NCBI RefSeq assembly: GCF_964656455.1
Contig: NC_135719.1
Span: 80,261,562-80,325,561 of the forward strand
Direction: 5' to 3'
From: Halichoerus grypus
Lineage: Eukaryota > Chordata > Mammalia > Carnivora > Phocidae
DNA length: 64,000 nt
The position numbers and the translations under genes were made by a program. This document shows, in pieces, positions 45,597 to 57,900 of this stretch; positions within the stretch are counted from its first letter, which is position 1, and the number at the start of each line of letters is the position of its first letter. Below the pieces are notes generated by a model, which had not been told where the DNA came from, searched no databases, and saw nothing but the letters and a program-made list of their open reading frames with translations.

Positions 45597-45762
45597 CCCC
45601 AAGATGGCAGTGTTTTCAACGGCCTTGCCTATAGAAAGATTGTGTATAGGAGGGGCATGTGGTCTTTGATTGGCTGATCACACACCCTCAGAATCCCTTT
45701 GTTTAGTGTTAAAAAAATGTTGAATAGACAAGTCAGCTTTTGGGGCAGCCCTGTGCAGAAGG
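45597..45762 (+). promoter_or_regulatory. TRAV10 promoter region: CTCF-like motif and inverted CCAAT box
   Basis: CCCCAAGATGGCAGTG at 45597-45612 resembles the motif before TRAV12 (CCACAAGATGGCAATG) and TRAV13-B. An inverted CCAAT box (ATTGG) is at 45669-45673, 90-94 bp before the ATG. Function is inferred from repetition of the same arrangement before three different subgroups. Confidence 0.5.
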
Positions 45763-46327
45763 ATGGAGCAGCATCTGAGAACCTCCTTGGTGGTTTTGTG
45801 GCTTCATTTTTGTTGTAAGTTAATGCCGAGTTTTAGCCAGGTTGATGCAGGAAGTCAGGGAACATTTTCTTAGGATTTTCAGCAAAAGCTTATTGCACTG
45901 AGATAGGAGAAGGGAAGAAAATGGGGCCATTGTATAGTTTACCTGGGATTCATTGTGGAGAAAAGGAAGGGCTGCAGATTAGGAAGCATTCAAATGGATG
46001 ATCTATTTCTTAAATCTCACTTTGCTTTCTGAATAGGGGTGAGTGGCAAAACCCAAGTGGAACAGAATCCTCCATCCCTGGTCATCCTGGAGGGGGAGAA
46101 CTGCACAATTCAATGCAACTATACAGTGAACCCTTTTAGCAACTTAAGGTGGTACAAACAGGGCACTGAGAGAGGTCCTGCTGCTCTGATAATCGTGGTT
46201 TACAGTGACAGCAAAACGTCAGATGGAAGGTACACAACGACTCTGGATACCACCTCCAAGCACAGCTCCCTGCACATCACAGCCGCTCAGCTCAGTGATT
46301 CAGTCTTCTACATCTGTGCGGTGAGCG
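45763..46327 (+). CDS. TRAV10: T-cell receptor alpha V gene, TRAV10 subgroup (functional)
   Basis: Leader exon 45763-45814 encodes MEQHLRTSLVVLWLHFC plus one base of a split Trp; donor GTAAGT. The acceptor (GAATAG) ends at 46036 and the V exon is 46037-46327. FR1 has TQVEQNPPSLVILEGENCTI, the first Cys at 46114-46116, then NYTVNPFSNLRWYKQ. FR3 has SDGRYTTTLDTTSKHSSLHI and DSVFYICAVS with the second Cys at 46315-46317. Human TRAV10 shares VEQ-P-SL-ILEG-NCT-QCNYTV-PFSNLRWYKQ and SSLHITA-QLSDS. No lesion is seen and the RSS is good. It is single copy here and sits between the cassette cluster and TRAV11, as in human. In human this subgroup supplies the semi-invariant alpha chain of CD1d-restricted NKT cells (TRAV10-TRAJ18); whether this host uses it that way cannot be read from here. 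Confidence 0.95.
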
Positions 46328-46366
46328 CACTGTGTTCCCTGGGCACTTGCAGCCAGTACCTAAACC
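46328..46366 (+). other. 23-RSS of TRAV10
   Basis: Heptamer CACTGTG (46328-46334; one base from consensus, CAC intact), 23-bp spacer, nonamer ACCTAAACC (46358-46366). Confidence 0.93.
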
Positions 46367-47278
46367 TGCACCTGCAGGTTGTCAAGGAGGCTTCGGAGGT
46401 GAAGTAGAGCATTGTTTTTTTATGTCGTATATAATTTCCCAAGTGAGCTGGTACCTCTTTCTTGCATATGATTGAGTTTGAACTTAAGCCGGGAAGTCTG
46501 CACAGCATAAGGTTATCTTCATTCAGCACATAAAGTTAGCTGCCACATCTGACTATTCCCAAAGGTAAGACTGTCATGTTGCATCACTGCTGTTGAAGTA
46601 AATAATAATTTTGTTTTAAAGGGAGAGGTCAGCTCTGTCTGGGGTCCAGCGACTAGAGAATGTCAACCAAGTGGAAAAGCAACAAGTTGATGGGGCTGAG
46701 GACAGTATCTGATAAGCCTTCTTTCCCCCTGACAGATTTTTATTCCTCACTTAATGGCCATTCAAGTTCTTAGGAAGCGTTCTGTGGGGAGAGATCCGCT
46801 TTACCAATTTATCCATGCTCCACATCAAGCCACCTTTCCAGATGCGGCACCGACTCATTTATTGCCTTCCACAGCTGTTCCTTTGGAGAATATCACTGCT
46901 CATACAATTATGCCAGCATGATAGTGGCAGGCACAGTCACTCTGAGGCAGCAGGGCAGCTGTCCCAGGCTCTTCAACTAATAGTATTCTAGAAAAGAAAC
47001 TTAAGGGACAGAATGTCTTCATGCTATGGGTAGTCTTAGATTGCACTAATTAGCAATGATGTTCTTTTTTGAGACACTTCGAGAAATTTAAATATGGTTT
47101 GAGAGTTAGATGAGATAAATATATATTTTATTTGAATGGTAGATATTAACTGAGAAAAACAAGAAGGATATATAATAAGGTATTTAAAAAGGTAATCTCT
47201 GAGTCGCAGGAATACTTTAATTTTATTTTTGTATCTTTCCTTGTCTATATTTCTAACTTTCTATAGTTCACAGGTTCT
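46367..47278. other. Spacer after TRAV10
   Basis: No gene or recognisable repeat seen in this stretch. Confidence 0.5.
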
Positions 47279-47491
47279 AAGATTTATTTATTTATTTATT
47301 TATTTGAGAGAGAGAGAGAGAGAGAGAGCACAACAAGCAGGAGGGGCTGAGGGAGAGGGAGAAAGAATCTCAAGCAGATTTCACAATGAGTGCAGAGCCC
47401 GATGTAGGGCTCGATCTCTGGACCCTGAGATCAGGACCTGAGCTGAAACCAAGAGTTAGATGTTTAACTGACTGCACCACCCAGACACCCC
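47279..47491 (-). mobile_element. Can-SINE
   Basis: Reverse SINE with an ATTT tract and long GA repeat at the tail side and ACTGCACCACCCAGACACCC at the head end. Confidence 0.87.
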
Positions 47492-47499
47492 TGCATGTG

Positions 47500-49500
47500 A
47501 GGAGCTTTAAAGTTACCACTTGTCCTAACAAGTAAAGAGCTGAGCAGGCTGAAAAATCAACAACTGTTCTTGGATCTGTAGAGGAGGAGAACACAGAACA
47601 GATTGCTGACCCCACGATTGGAGAGACAGACAGTGAAAACAGGGAGTTGCAGCTTACTGGAGCAAAGACTCATGAGCACAAACTACAATGGGAATCAGTG
47701 CTGGACAGGAAAACCCAAACTGTAATTGATGAATTGCTGGAGGTTTAGTGTGGACAAGTCTGAGAGTTAAAAACTCCAGGGCACACAGTCATAGGGGAAC
47801 CCCACAATATTGTGAGATTACGTCTAGGAGCTCAAGCACAGTAAATACTGGAGAAAAATCCCCTAATGCTCTGGCAAGGAGGCGTGGGGGAAGAACTACT
47901 TTGAAATGCACCACAGCAATCTGTTCTTCCTTAACAAGGCTTGCCCTCAGGGGAATAATTAACCAGCACTTAACCTGCTACAGTTCTATCAGAGCCTAAC
48001 TAACCTAGGGGAAAGGAAATACCCAACTCCAGACATTGGTCTGTCTTATACATTTTCTATTTTGTATTAGACCCAAAATGTAGTGAACAGTGATTTTGCA
48101 ATGATAACACTTTTTCCCCCCAGTTCTCTGTTTTATAAGTAATTATGGCATAGATCTATAAACTAAGTACCAAGGTAATCTCCTGTGTTCTCTATTTTGA
48201 AATTGTCTGTTTTTCATATTTGTTTTGCTCTTTTCAGTGTAAAGTTCACCTGGAGAAGATGCAAGTGTAAAGTGTAAAGTGTAAACTTTTCAGTGTAAAG
48301 TTCACCTGGAGAAGATGCCTTGAAGCAAATAGAAAAAGAAAACTAGAGAAATTCAAAATCCAGAAGCACAGGCTCAGTGCAAGACTGAGCCCTTTAAAAG
48401 AACCATGGACACCTCCCCTCTTCCCACGTCTCACCACCACATTCCCAACGGCTTATTTCAGCAACTCCTTTTGCCCAGTACATCCTGTCTGGCTATTAAG
48501 AAAAAAATGACAGGGCAGACCAAAAAACTAAAAGCATACTTTGGAGAGACATAGCAAGCATCAACCAGATGTGGCAGAGATGTTGGAATTATAAGACCAG
48601 GAGTTCAAAACAACCACAATTAATATGCTAAGCCCTCTAATGGATAAAGCAGACAGCACGCAAGAACAAAAACGAGCCATTTCAGCAGAGAGATGGAATC
48701 CCAAGACAGAATCAAAAAGAAATGTGAGAGATCAAAAGCACTTAGACCAGAAGCAACTGAAGAAAAAAATCTCTGAACATGATGGTATCTCAACAGAAAC
48801 CTCTAAAACTGAAAAGCAAAGAAAACAAAGATTGGAAAAAAACCAACCAAACAAACCCCAGAACAGAATATCCTAAAGACATGTAACAGCTACAAAATTT
48901 GTAACATATGCCTAATGGAAATATCGGAAGGAGAAGAAACAGAGAGAGGAACAGAAGAAATAATTGAAACAATAATGGCTGCTTATTTTCCTAATTTAAT
49001 GTCAGACACAGATTCAGGGAACTCAGAGAACACCAAGCAGGATAAATGCCAAAAAACAAACAAACAAATAAAAAAAACTACACTTAGGCATATCATTGTC
49101 ATACATAGAAAATCGAAGATAACAACAACAACAAAAAATCCCGAAAGAAGCCAAGGCAAAAAAACGCCCTACCTATGGAGGAACAAAGATAGAAATTACA
49201 ACTGACTTCTTTCAGAAACCATACAAGCAAGAAGAGAGGGAAGTGAAATGTTTAAAGTCTTGAAAGGAAAAAAACCCCACCAACCTAGAATTCTGTACGC
49301 TGTGAAATCATCTTTCAAAAGTGAAAGAGAAATAAACACTTCTCAGACAAACAAAAATTGAGGGAATTTTTTTTGCTAGACCTGCCTTGCAACAGACATT
49401 AAAAGTTCTTTAGAGAGAAGGAAAAGAATATAGGTCAGAAACTGAGATTGACATAAAGCAAGGAAAAACATCAAAAAAAGAGTAAGTGAAGGTAAAATAG
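47500..49500 (+). mobile_element. HAL1/LINE-1 5' region and ORF1 relic
   Basis: Forward old L1-type element. Bases 48625-49205 contain broken ORF1-like frames, with TLRHIIVIHRKSKI, KKTPYLWRNKDRNYN and, after frameshift, ETIQARREGSEMFKVLKG and FSDKQKLREF. These mirror the C-terminal domain of L1 ORF1 protein (landmarks such as QARR-W--IFKVLK and FPDKQKLREF). Stops and frameshifts make it dead. The 47500-48050 part resembles the matching 5' region. No ORF2 follows, so a half-L1 (HAL1) is favoured. Confidence 0.7.
48232..48317 (+). repeat. Local direct duplication inside the HAL1/L1 relic
   Basis: CAGTGTAAAGTTCACCTGGA and GAAGATGC occur twice about 55 bp apart (from 48235 and from 48290), separated by repeats of AAGTGTAAAGTGT. 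Confidence 0.85.
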
Positions 49501-50903
49501 AAACTCATTTTTTTTAGTCTTAATTGATCTAACAGACACACATTGAGTTTATTCGTTATACAATTATTTATTGAGCACACAGTGACAGATATTTTTGTAG
49601 ATTTATAATGTAGAGTACCAAACAAAACAGACAAATGCAGACACCAAAAGACCTTCCCTAATGACGTGTGAATTTAGATTGGTCTATGGTGTTCCCTTTC
49701 TTTTAAAGGAATATACTATTAAATTTATTTTCCATGGTAGGCATTTTCCTTGCTTGCTTTCAGTGACTGGCATGTTTCATGTGGTGATGAAAGGCATAGA
49801 CATTGAAATCTTGCACTTACTAAATGATGTGATGACAAAATTACTAAACTTAGAGCACCTATATTTCATTATCTATAATAACATATATCTCATCACATAG
49901 TTGTAAGGATTCAGTTCAATTCAATTCAATACAATTAATTGAATTAAATGAATGGCATTAGCAGAAAATGATTTTTCAACTAATGGTGGTTATTCTTGGA
50001 CATAGATGGGATGAGGCAGTGAAGATAATTTAAGAAAAAAATAACAAAAAAATATCAAATATAGATTAAGGCTTAGGTCTCCATCATTCCACTATTGATT
50101 ATGTTATTTTACTATGGTGATGGCTGGGAGTCTCCCTTTATTTCACATTGGACTTATCCCATCCAATTATCTGAAGAGACTGTAATGGCTTGTTTGTTTG
50201 TTTGTTTGTTTATTTTTTATCTCATAGGTGTTATGCACACAAAATCACAATTACTTGATTCTAGTGTATTTTTTTAAAGTAGGTTCCAAGTCCAATGTGG
50301 AACCCAAAGTGGGGCTTGAACTCACAACACTGAGATCAAGATCTGAGCTGAGATCAAGTTGCATGCTCAACTGACTGAGCCACCCAGGCACCCCACTGCT
50401 AGTGTATTTTAATGTAAATTGTAAGTTGGATGCACACAAGCTTTATGGAGCAGGGCTCAGATGTAAATAAGATCATTGTACTGAGCTACAGTGTCACTAG
50501 CTAGATTTTTACGTAAGGGCTCATTTAGTAGATTTCTGCACTGAAAAGAGAGAAAAGAACCTCTCTAGGTCTTCCTTGGCGGAGGGATGCTTTTTCATTA
50601 CTCAATTTATAACTTGTACATGATAGATGCTGAAGAATTTTATAAAAGAAAAAAGGAAAGAAAACAATCTAGGGTGTAGCTCTCCAACTAATCTGCACTT
50701 GGTCTTGACATGTTGCTCTTTCCATGTGATCTCTTCAGAGGTCAGGAGTAGCTGAGTGAATATGTGCACAGGGGAATGGATCTAATTCCTGGTTGCCTGA
50801 AGAATCTCTCAGCTTCCTGTGACAACAGAAGGATAAATAGGCTTGTAGTGTCTGAGAGCTCTCAGACTCCAAGCTGACTTCTCAAGAGTCCAACGATAGG
50901 AGA
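49501..50903. other. Spacer upstream of TRAV11
   Basis: No gene seen. Contains a TTCAA pentamer run (about 49914-49935), a TTTG run (about 50191-50210) and a reverse SINE (50267-50394). Bases 50700-50900 are the presumed old promoter of TRAV11. Confidence 0.5.
50267..50394 (-). mobile_element. Short Can-SINE with target-site duplication
   Basis: Reverse SINE ending GAGCCACCCAGGCACCCC, with CTAGTGTATTTT on both sides (about 50259 and 50398). Confidence 0.9.
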
Positions 50904-51412
50904 ATGGAGAAGTGCTCGGGAGTTTCATTTGTTACTTTCTTTGGCAGGTGTGCTGTAAGTTTTTGGGCTTTAGAGATTTGAACAAAAAGAGCTGATCCTA
51001 GTCATCTTTGCCATAAATCTGAAAGTTATAGAAGGGTGGTTAGAGCGACCATGTTCAGCTGGGGGAGCTTGTGAAAAGACACTCTATTCTTGCAAAAAAT
51101 AATCAGCCATTAATAAATCTTTGTCTGTGGTTCTGTTTAAACACAGTTGAGCAGCCCATATACATTTGAGCAGAGTCCTTCATTCCTGAGTATCTAGGAG
51201 AGAACACACACCATTCTTAATCGTACAACTTCCATTGGTTCAAGCAGGATTCTGGGAAAGGATTTGTATCTTTAACTTCAATTCAATCAAGCTGGAAAGA
51301 GTATGCAGACAAAAATTTTAAAGAATTGCTTGGAAAAGAGAAGTTGTATAGAGTTTTGCATATTCCAGCCTGTCATCCTGGAAATTTGACCATCTACTTC
51401 TGTGTTTCGTGG
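50904..51412 (+). pseudogene. TRAV11: TRAV11 pseudogene
   Basis: Leader exon 50904-50954 (MEKCSGVSFVTFFGRCA) is 51 bp, not the 46, 49 or 52 bp (phase 1) seen in the other genes here, suggesting a one-base loss. V exon 51147-51412 is about 25 bp shorter than its neighbours. It reads TFEQSPSFLSI, then a TAG stop in FR1. The first Cys codon is replaced by Arg (LNRT), and the CDR1 area is shortened and frameshifted. In another frame the rest reads FHWFKQDSGKGFVSLTSIQS, KELLGKEK and TIYFCVSW, which fits human TRAV11 (FHWF-QDPG-LVSLT-IQSSQKE, KELLGKEKFYSV). The RSS has also decayed. Its place between TRAV10 and TRAV12 is the human order. Confidence 0.88.
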
Positions 51413-51451
51413 CCCCGTGTTCTCTGAGCACCTGCAGTCATACCACAATCC
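51413..51451 (+). other. Decayed 23-RSS of TRAV11
   Basis: Heptamer CCCCGTG (51413-51419; the A of CAC is lost), 23-bp spacer, nonamer CCACAATCC (51443-51451). The geometry is preserved but the heptamer should not be cut efficiently. Confidence 0.75.
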
Positions 51452-52027
51452 AACAGCTGGGCCTCTTGACACAGGTGGGTGGGAGTGAACCTGTTTTCTT
51501 TATTTATAGAGGAAATTTCCTGTATAATTTTTGTCTCCAAACAGAAGTGAAGGATAATATACCATCTCCCTTATGTGATGAATCTGAATTTATATTGACT
51601 TCAGTTTCCTTTGGTTTCTATTGAAATTTCATTGCTCACTGCGGATTGTACTGATCCTGGACCTATGTACCCACAGAGTGCTCCACTGCAGTCACTGGAA
51701 GAGGGCAGACTCCTTTGTGGCTCAGGCTGTCAGTCCTTGAAGCAATTTTTCAGCAAGTGGTACCCCCACTAACAGCATTTTACTCATTTGTTTATAATCT
51801 TCATGATACTTTCTATATCCATGTATCCATGTACGTTTATACCATTATTTAATAATCTAATATTAAATGGACTTTTATATTAAATAGACTTTAAAAATAA
51901 CTACATAAAAATTATGCTTGTTTTAACTGACACCATCTGTGAAACTGTATATTTGATATGCTGGTTGTATTTTTTCTATTACAAATTAAAACAACATGAT
52001 ATATATAACAAATAAAAATGTACTGCC
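51452..52027. other. Spacer after TRAV11
   Basis: AT-rich sequence with no recognised feature. Confidence 0.5.
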
Positions 52028-52880
52028 TAACAAACTTCTAGTATCAGCCACTCTGGAAAACAGTATGGAGGTTCCTCAAAAAGTTGAAAATAGAGCTACC
52101 ATATGATCCAGCAATTGCACTCCTGGGTATTTACCCCAAAGATACAAAAGTAGGGACCCGAAAGGCTACGTGCACCCCGATGTTTATAGCAGCAATGTCC
52201 ACAATAGCCAAACTGTGGAAAGAGCCAAGATGTCCATCAACAGATGAATGGATAAAGAAGATGTGGTATATATATACAATGGAATATTATGCAGCCATCA
52301 AAAGGAATAAGATCTTGCCATTTGCAACGACGTGGATGGAACTGGAGGGTATTATGCTGAGCGAAATAAGTCAAACAGAGAAAGACATGTATCATATGAC
52401 CTCACTGATATGAGGAATTCTTAATCTCAGGAAACAAACTGAGGGTTGCTGGAGTGGGGGGTGGGGTGGGAGGGATGGGGTGACTGGGTGATGGACACTG
52501 GGGAGGGTATGTGTTCTGGTAAGCGCTGTGAATTGTGCAGGACTGTTGAATCTCAGATCTGTACCTCTGAAACAAATAATGCAATATATGTTAAGAAAGA
52601 AAAAAAGAAGAAGAAGAATGTAGCAGGAGGGGAAGAATGAAGAGGGGGAAATCGGAGGGGGAGAAGAACCATGAGAGACGATGGACTCTGAAAAACAAAC
52701 TGAGGGTTCTAGAGGGGAGGGGGTTGGGAGGATGGGTTAGCCTGGTGATGGGTATTGAGGAGGGCACGTTCTGCATGGAGCACTGGGTGTTATGCACAAA
52801 CAATCAATCATGGAACACTATATCTAAAACTAATGATGTAATGTATGGGGATTAACATAACAATAAAAAAATTTAAAAAA
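52028..52880 (+). mobile_element. 5'-truncated carnivore LINE-1
   Basis: Forward L1 3' end. The last part of ORF2 is open for 109 codons (52084-52413) with KIELPYDPAIALLGIYP, WKEPRCPSTDEWIKKMWYIY and MEYYAAIKRNK. A G-rich 3' UTR with two related blocks follows (AAACAAACTGAGGGTTGCTG and AAACAAACTGAGGGTTCTAG), then CTAATGATGTAATGTATGGG and an A-rich tail. It is the least decayed L1 in the window. No endonuclease or RT core is present, so it cannot move. Confidence 0.9.
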
Positions 52881-53340
52881 AAAAGAAATACTGATTCAGC
52901 CATGACCTTTATTTAACAGATGGAAGAATTAGGATCTACATGCATTGCATGACTTACTCAAAGCATGACTTACAGCAAAATGGAAACTAGAGTAGAAACC
53001 CAGACATTTTGACCCCTTATCAATTGCTTCTTCCACTAAAGATGCAAAGTAGCATCCAGAATTTGAAGGAATGAGTTATGTGTTTCAAATTTAAATTAAA
53101 TTTAAAATTTTATTACTGAATTTACATGTTAACTTTAGATTAGTTAGGAGATATAAACACTCCTTCCAAAATAGAACAGTTCCGTAATTTCATGATATAG
53201 AAATGATGACTATTATGATTTTTCAATTTTTTGTGAGTGCGCACACACAGCTATATTTTTCTATGAAAGGGACTTACAATGTACCTGGTATTTATTAGTA
53301 TACTTCTTTCTCTCAACATTATAACGTAGGTATTTCCATG

Positions 53341-53475
53341 CCAGGAAACATATATGTATGTGATATATAGATATAGATATAGATATATTTATATTAATAT
53401 TTATAAGTTATCTCTATGCCCAATGTGGGGCATGCTCCACTGACTGAGCCAGACAGGCACCCCCAGGAAACACAG
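53341..53475 (-). mobile_element. Truncated Can-SINE with AT-rich tail and target-site duplication
   Basis: CCAGGAAACATATAT at 53341 recurs, with an extra ACACAGGAAAC step, at about 53464. Between them lie a GATATA microsatellite and only the head portion of a reverse SINE (CCCAATGTGGGGCATGCTCC, ACTGAGCCAGACAGGCACCC). Confidence 0.75.
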
Positions 53476-53559
53476 GAAACATATATTAAGGGCATAATTT
53501 TAAGTGACTGCCGGGTTTCCATTATATAGATGTATTTTTAAAATTAATCACTTTGTTTC

Positions 53560-53735
53560 CTCTTTTAAAAATTTAACTTAATTTAATTATAATTCTAGTT
53601 TTAGTTAACATTCAGTGTTATATTAGTTTCAGGTGTACAATATAGTGATTCAATAGTTCCATACAACACCCAGTGCTCATCACAAGTGCATTCCTTAATC
53701 CCCATCACTTATTTCACCCTAAATTAACCACTTCT
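53560..53735 (-). mobile_element. Carnivore LINE-1 3' fragment, reverse
   Basis: TTTCAGGTGTACAATATAGT, CCATACAACACCCAGTGCTC and CACAAGTGCATTCCTTAATC are the reverse complement of the L1 3' UTR type at 52700-52800. Confidence 0.8.
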
Positions 53736-54204
53736 TGGTATTATTTCCAACTATCCAGTATCACAGACATTGCTTTTATGAACATCATTAAAGCTGTAGC
53801 TTTAATGGAAATGAAATTGCTTGGATAAAGGAAAAGACATGACACTGAATATCTGATTTCCCTGAAGAATTTTGTAACCGAGCTATGACTTCAATAGGAG
53901 CGTATGAGGCTGCTGATTTTCCAACACTTTACCAGATATGGATATTATTATTTTAAAGTGGTTTCCATTTTACTAAGTGAACATTTTCCGTGTTTTAATT
54001 TTCTTTTCTTTTAACCTGTGGGTTTATGCATTTTGTCATTAAAAAATAAACAAAATAAGATTGGAAAACGCCAGGGTACACTACACAGAGTTAGAATAAA
54101 TATCCTTTCATAGAATAAGACACAGAGTTTGAAAAGCACTCTTCTGGTCCAGGCTCCCTTCTAACTGGTCTCTCTTCTCTAAAAGCAGTGTATTTCCCAC
54201 ATCT

Positions 54205-54340
54205 CCGCTACTCAAAATGTGGACCAGCAGTGTTGGAACTTGTGCAGAATCTCAGGCTCCACCTTGGATCGACTGAATTTAAGTCTGCATTTTACCAAGA
54301 TCCCCAGGTGATTCTATCACTTAAAAGTTTCAGAAGCAGC
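54205..54340. mobile_element. MER5A-like DNA transposon relic
   Basis: CTACTCAAAATGTGGACCAG, CAGAATCTCAGGCTCCACC and AAGATCCCCAGGTGATTCTA follow the MER5A pattern (hAT-Charlie non-autonomous element). Assigned from memory. Confidence 0.65.
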
Positions 54341-54990
54341 AGCCTGATTGGTAGCCAGAGTGATTGTTTAAAGCATAAGTCAAAAGCTGTCTCTCCTCGC
54401 CTAAAATGCTTCATTGGTTTTCTCCTGCTCCTACAGTAAAATACAAACTCCAGGTTGTGATATCAAGGTTCCCCATAATTTGAATCTCTCCTGACCCCTC
54501 AGTCTCAGCTCTTCACTCTCTTTCCCTGGCTCTCTGTGCCACAACCACACTGATCTCCTCTCAGTTTGCTGAACTTGCCATACCCTTTCCCACATTCGGT
54601 CTTACTCTTCCATCTATCTGATACACTCTTCCCCTAAATCTCAGCAACCCGACTCATTTTCGGCTTTCAGCTTTCAGCTCAAATATCATTACTGCAGAAA
54701 AAGCCTTCTGACTTCTGTTGGTCTCTCTGACTAATGCGGCCACCCACAGACCTCCTCCTAACTCTCTGTCATAACACCCTGGTTATTTCCCTGATGGTAG
54801 TAATCACAGCATGCAGTTATATTGTTGACTTACGCGTCATCTGTTCATTGTCTATACCTCTGATTAGAACACAAGCACTCTGAGGCCAGGGTTATTATTT
54901 ATTTTGTTCATGGCTTTGTCCTAAGTGCACAGAATAGTGACTGACCCACAGTAGTCAGTTATATGATTCAAAAGAAAACTCAGGGAACTT
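54341..54990 (+). mobile_element. LINE-2 3' end relic
   Basis: TTCATTGGTTTTCTCCTGCT, AAATACAAACTCCAGG, CTTCCCCTAAATCTCAGC, GCTCAAATATCATTACT, AAGCACTCTGAGGCCAGGG and CACAGTAGTCAGTTA follow the L2 3' region in order. It is old and full of gaps. Confidence 0.65.
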
Positions 54991-57900
54991 ACTGCTCTAT
55001 CATTCTACTGGTTGAATGCATGAAGGAATGGAGGAATGAATGAATGTTTTGGCCCTCCTTTCTGTCTCCCTTTTTCATTCTTCTCATCCCCACCCTAGCA
55101 ATTCTCAATGTTGTGTATATTCTCTTTGCTTAAGTATGTGGTACAATTTAGTTCTCTCTGGCCCTTATTCTCCAGACTCAGATCCTGGCCTTTCTTTGTT
55201 CAGTGGGGTCTGTCAAATAATTATATCCACTAGGGTCTCAGCCTGTCTCCACTCAACTGACCTCACTTTAGCAGGTATAATCTGAATGAGCTGGGCCAAC
55301 TCAAAGGCTAGTAACCCCATCATGAAATATCTAAAAGAAAAAAGAAAAAAGACATATCCTAAAGGCTTTGGAAAGTAGAAACGTGACCTCAAGTGAAATA
55401 ATCATGAGCACATGTCAAAGTTTTATTTCAAATTATTGCAAGAGAAAAGCTCTTCGGGAAACAAATTCAAATAATTAGCCTTGTTAGAGACATTTCATAG
55501 GAGACTAGATTTTTTTTAAAAGTCTGATTAAAGATCATTAGTATGGTCAGAGGACTGTTTCATAATTATTCTGCTCTTGAATGTTTGTGCATTGGATATT
55601 AAGTTCCTCAGATTATTAATAATCATTTGAGTGTGTAACACTAATTTCCCAGAAGGAGTTTTTATTTCTTTAAAGTATATCAGAAAATTGCTCTAGCATT
55701 TTATCAGAAGTGATAAGTCCCATATGGGGCTATACATTACATCCTTCAAAGAAAGTCCGTTCTAGACCAGTTTGGGGAAACTTACCTTTCTCAAAGGCAT
55801 TCAGATCTTAACTATAGTATTTATAAATGTGGGCAGGAACTTGGATCTTAACCTTCTTACAAGCTTATTAGCTTTTTATTGTTTCTTTGATGCTGTTATT
55901 GATGACACAGGACTCCTAGGTCAGAGACAAAGCATTTTATCTTTGCAAAGAAAGAACATTAGCATATTTGCTTCAGTTGCATTTGCTCTTAGAATTCTCA
56001 TAGGTGATATAATGGGTGCACAGGGATGCTATGCATGCAGTGGGATTGTGTCATAGCTAAGGAACACTGAGCTCGGGGAATTTACTGTTTTTTAGCAAGC
56101 AGCAAGCAAGCTTGCTCTTTGTCTCCAAGAAGACATTACCTCATTGCTCAAGGTTGCTTGCGGCAAGCACAACCCTAAAAAATGTTTCAGGTTGAGTGGT
56201 CATGGCCTTACATTACTAGCACACCCAGCAAGATGTGTAGAAGTATGAAAGATTCATAGTGGATTGTCTTTCAACAATATCCACTTCACAGGTCTTACAC
56301 TGTGAGTTTCTAGAAATGTTTCATGAATATGTCAGTCCATCAGCCATCCTGATTAATCGGACTGACAGAGACCAAGACTAAATCCATTCAATTTATCTTA
56401 AACAGCAATTAATTAAAGCTGCAGAACTCTAAGCAGCAGGATGACACCAATTTGCAGCATTAACCTCAACCATGCCTCCTAGGATCCCAGATTCAGTCAA
56501 CTGTGAATAAGTCCCAGAATACAGACAGCTAGGATATAGGGTAATATCCATTATGATCCATGCGAAGGAGTTTAGACTGACACACTGATCTTTGGTTTAA
56601 TTGTCAAAAAAAAAAAAAAAAAAAAAGACCAAGAAGCAACCACATTCCCGATAAAAGGATGTTTTGTGGCCCCTTTCCTCCCCAGACATAAACGTATAAC
56701 CCAAAGGGGCACAAGTTAATCCAGTTTGGAATTTATTGTTAAACTTGATTAGAGTCAGTGTTACATCACTTTGGTTAAGCTGTATGAGCATTGTTACTGA
56801 GTATTTGCAAACTCTATAGCAATTCATGAAGCATAACTCAAGACTGCTTGGACGTCGGAAGCATATACATTGGTACCAGTCGATTGAAAAAAGGCTGTGC
56901 TGATATGTTTGTGTACATATGGGGATGGGAATCCACGTTGGGAAGCTTCCATTGATGGTGTCAGGCACAGCAGAATAGTTCAGGACAGGCCATATTCATA
57001 TCAGTTTTTCTGTTTTCATAGAATGTGGAAGAGGATGACAAACCAGAGGAGGTCAAATTGCCAACCGCAGCTGTTGCTTGGCCCCAGCAGACCATATGGT
57101 TGTTTTGCTGGGCGACAGTGTTGGACACTCTGAGCTAGCGCACAAAGACAGCACTCATCCCTCACCCTTCCTTGCCTCTCAGGGTCTAAGGTTTTCCTTT
57201 CTCGGGTGCCAGGGTTGTTGCTCTTTCTCCACTACCACAAAATTGGAGATTTTTATATACGTGAAAACATACACATCTTTACCCACCGTGTGCTCATTAA
57301 CATCACTGTATTGTTTATGCACTTGATTTTTACATCCTACAGGAAAAAAGAGGAGAAAAAAACAATGTCTGGCTCAGCCATGTCATCAGTACCCAGAACG
57401 TGGACCTGAAGCGTGTTTGAAATATGTGAGCTCAAATGGACACAAAATTACTAACATCTGCAATATCATGAGATAAATTCCCTTTGAATGGGAGCCTGCT
57501 CTGCGGTACTTTGAGGTTAACAAGACATAGCTAAAAAAATGTACTAGTGTAGAAAATGAAGACTACTTAAATCAAATGAGAGAGGGGACTGCGGATTTTC
57601 TTTTTGATTGATTGTCTCAGCACTGTCCTTCCATCATCGGAAGCAGTTGCATATATTCTTTAGACAGCATTAGGCATGGAAGCTTCTGCAGGCAGGACAG
57701 CGTTGATGCTATGTGAATTCTGTCATTTTGCCAGCATGGATATGGTTTTGCATCCACCACAGTATTAGGTCTATTAGCCATTTATATTAATTTTTGTGAC
57801 AAATCTTAAAAAAGGTGGGGTGCTCCATATAAAGACTGCGCTTCAGGTCCACATTCTATTTTTAAAGCTTTGTATTTGGTGTTCATAAATTTCCTAAGAC

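Noticed and set aside
48625..49205. Lys/Glu-rich frames as a possible nuclear protein gene
   Set aside because: The sequence follows L1 ORF1-protein landmarks with frameshifts and stops, so it is a HAL1/L1 relic.
52084..52413. 109-codon open frame as a possible gene
   Set aside because: It is the C-terminal end of L1 ORF2 in a 5'-truncated element.
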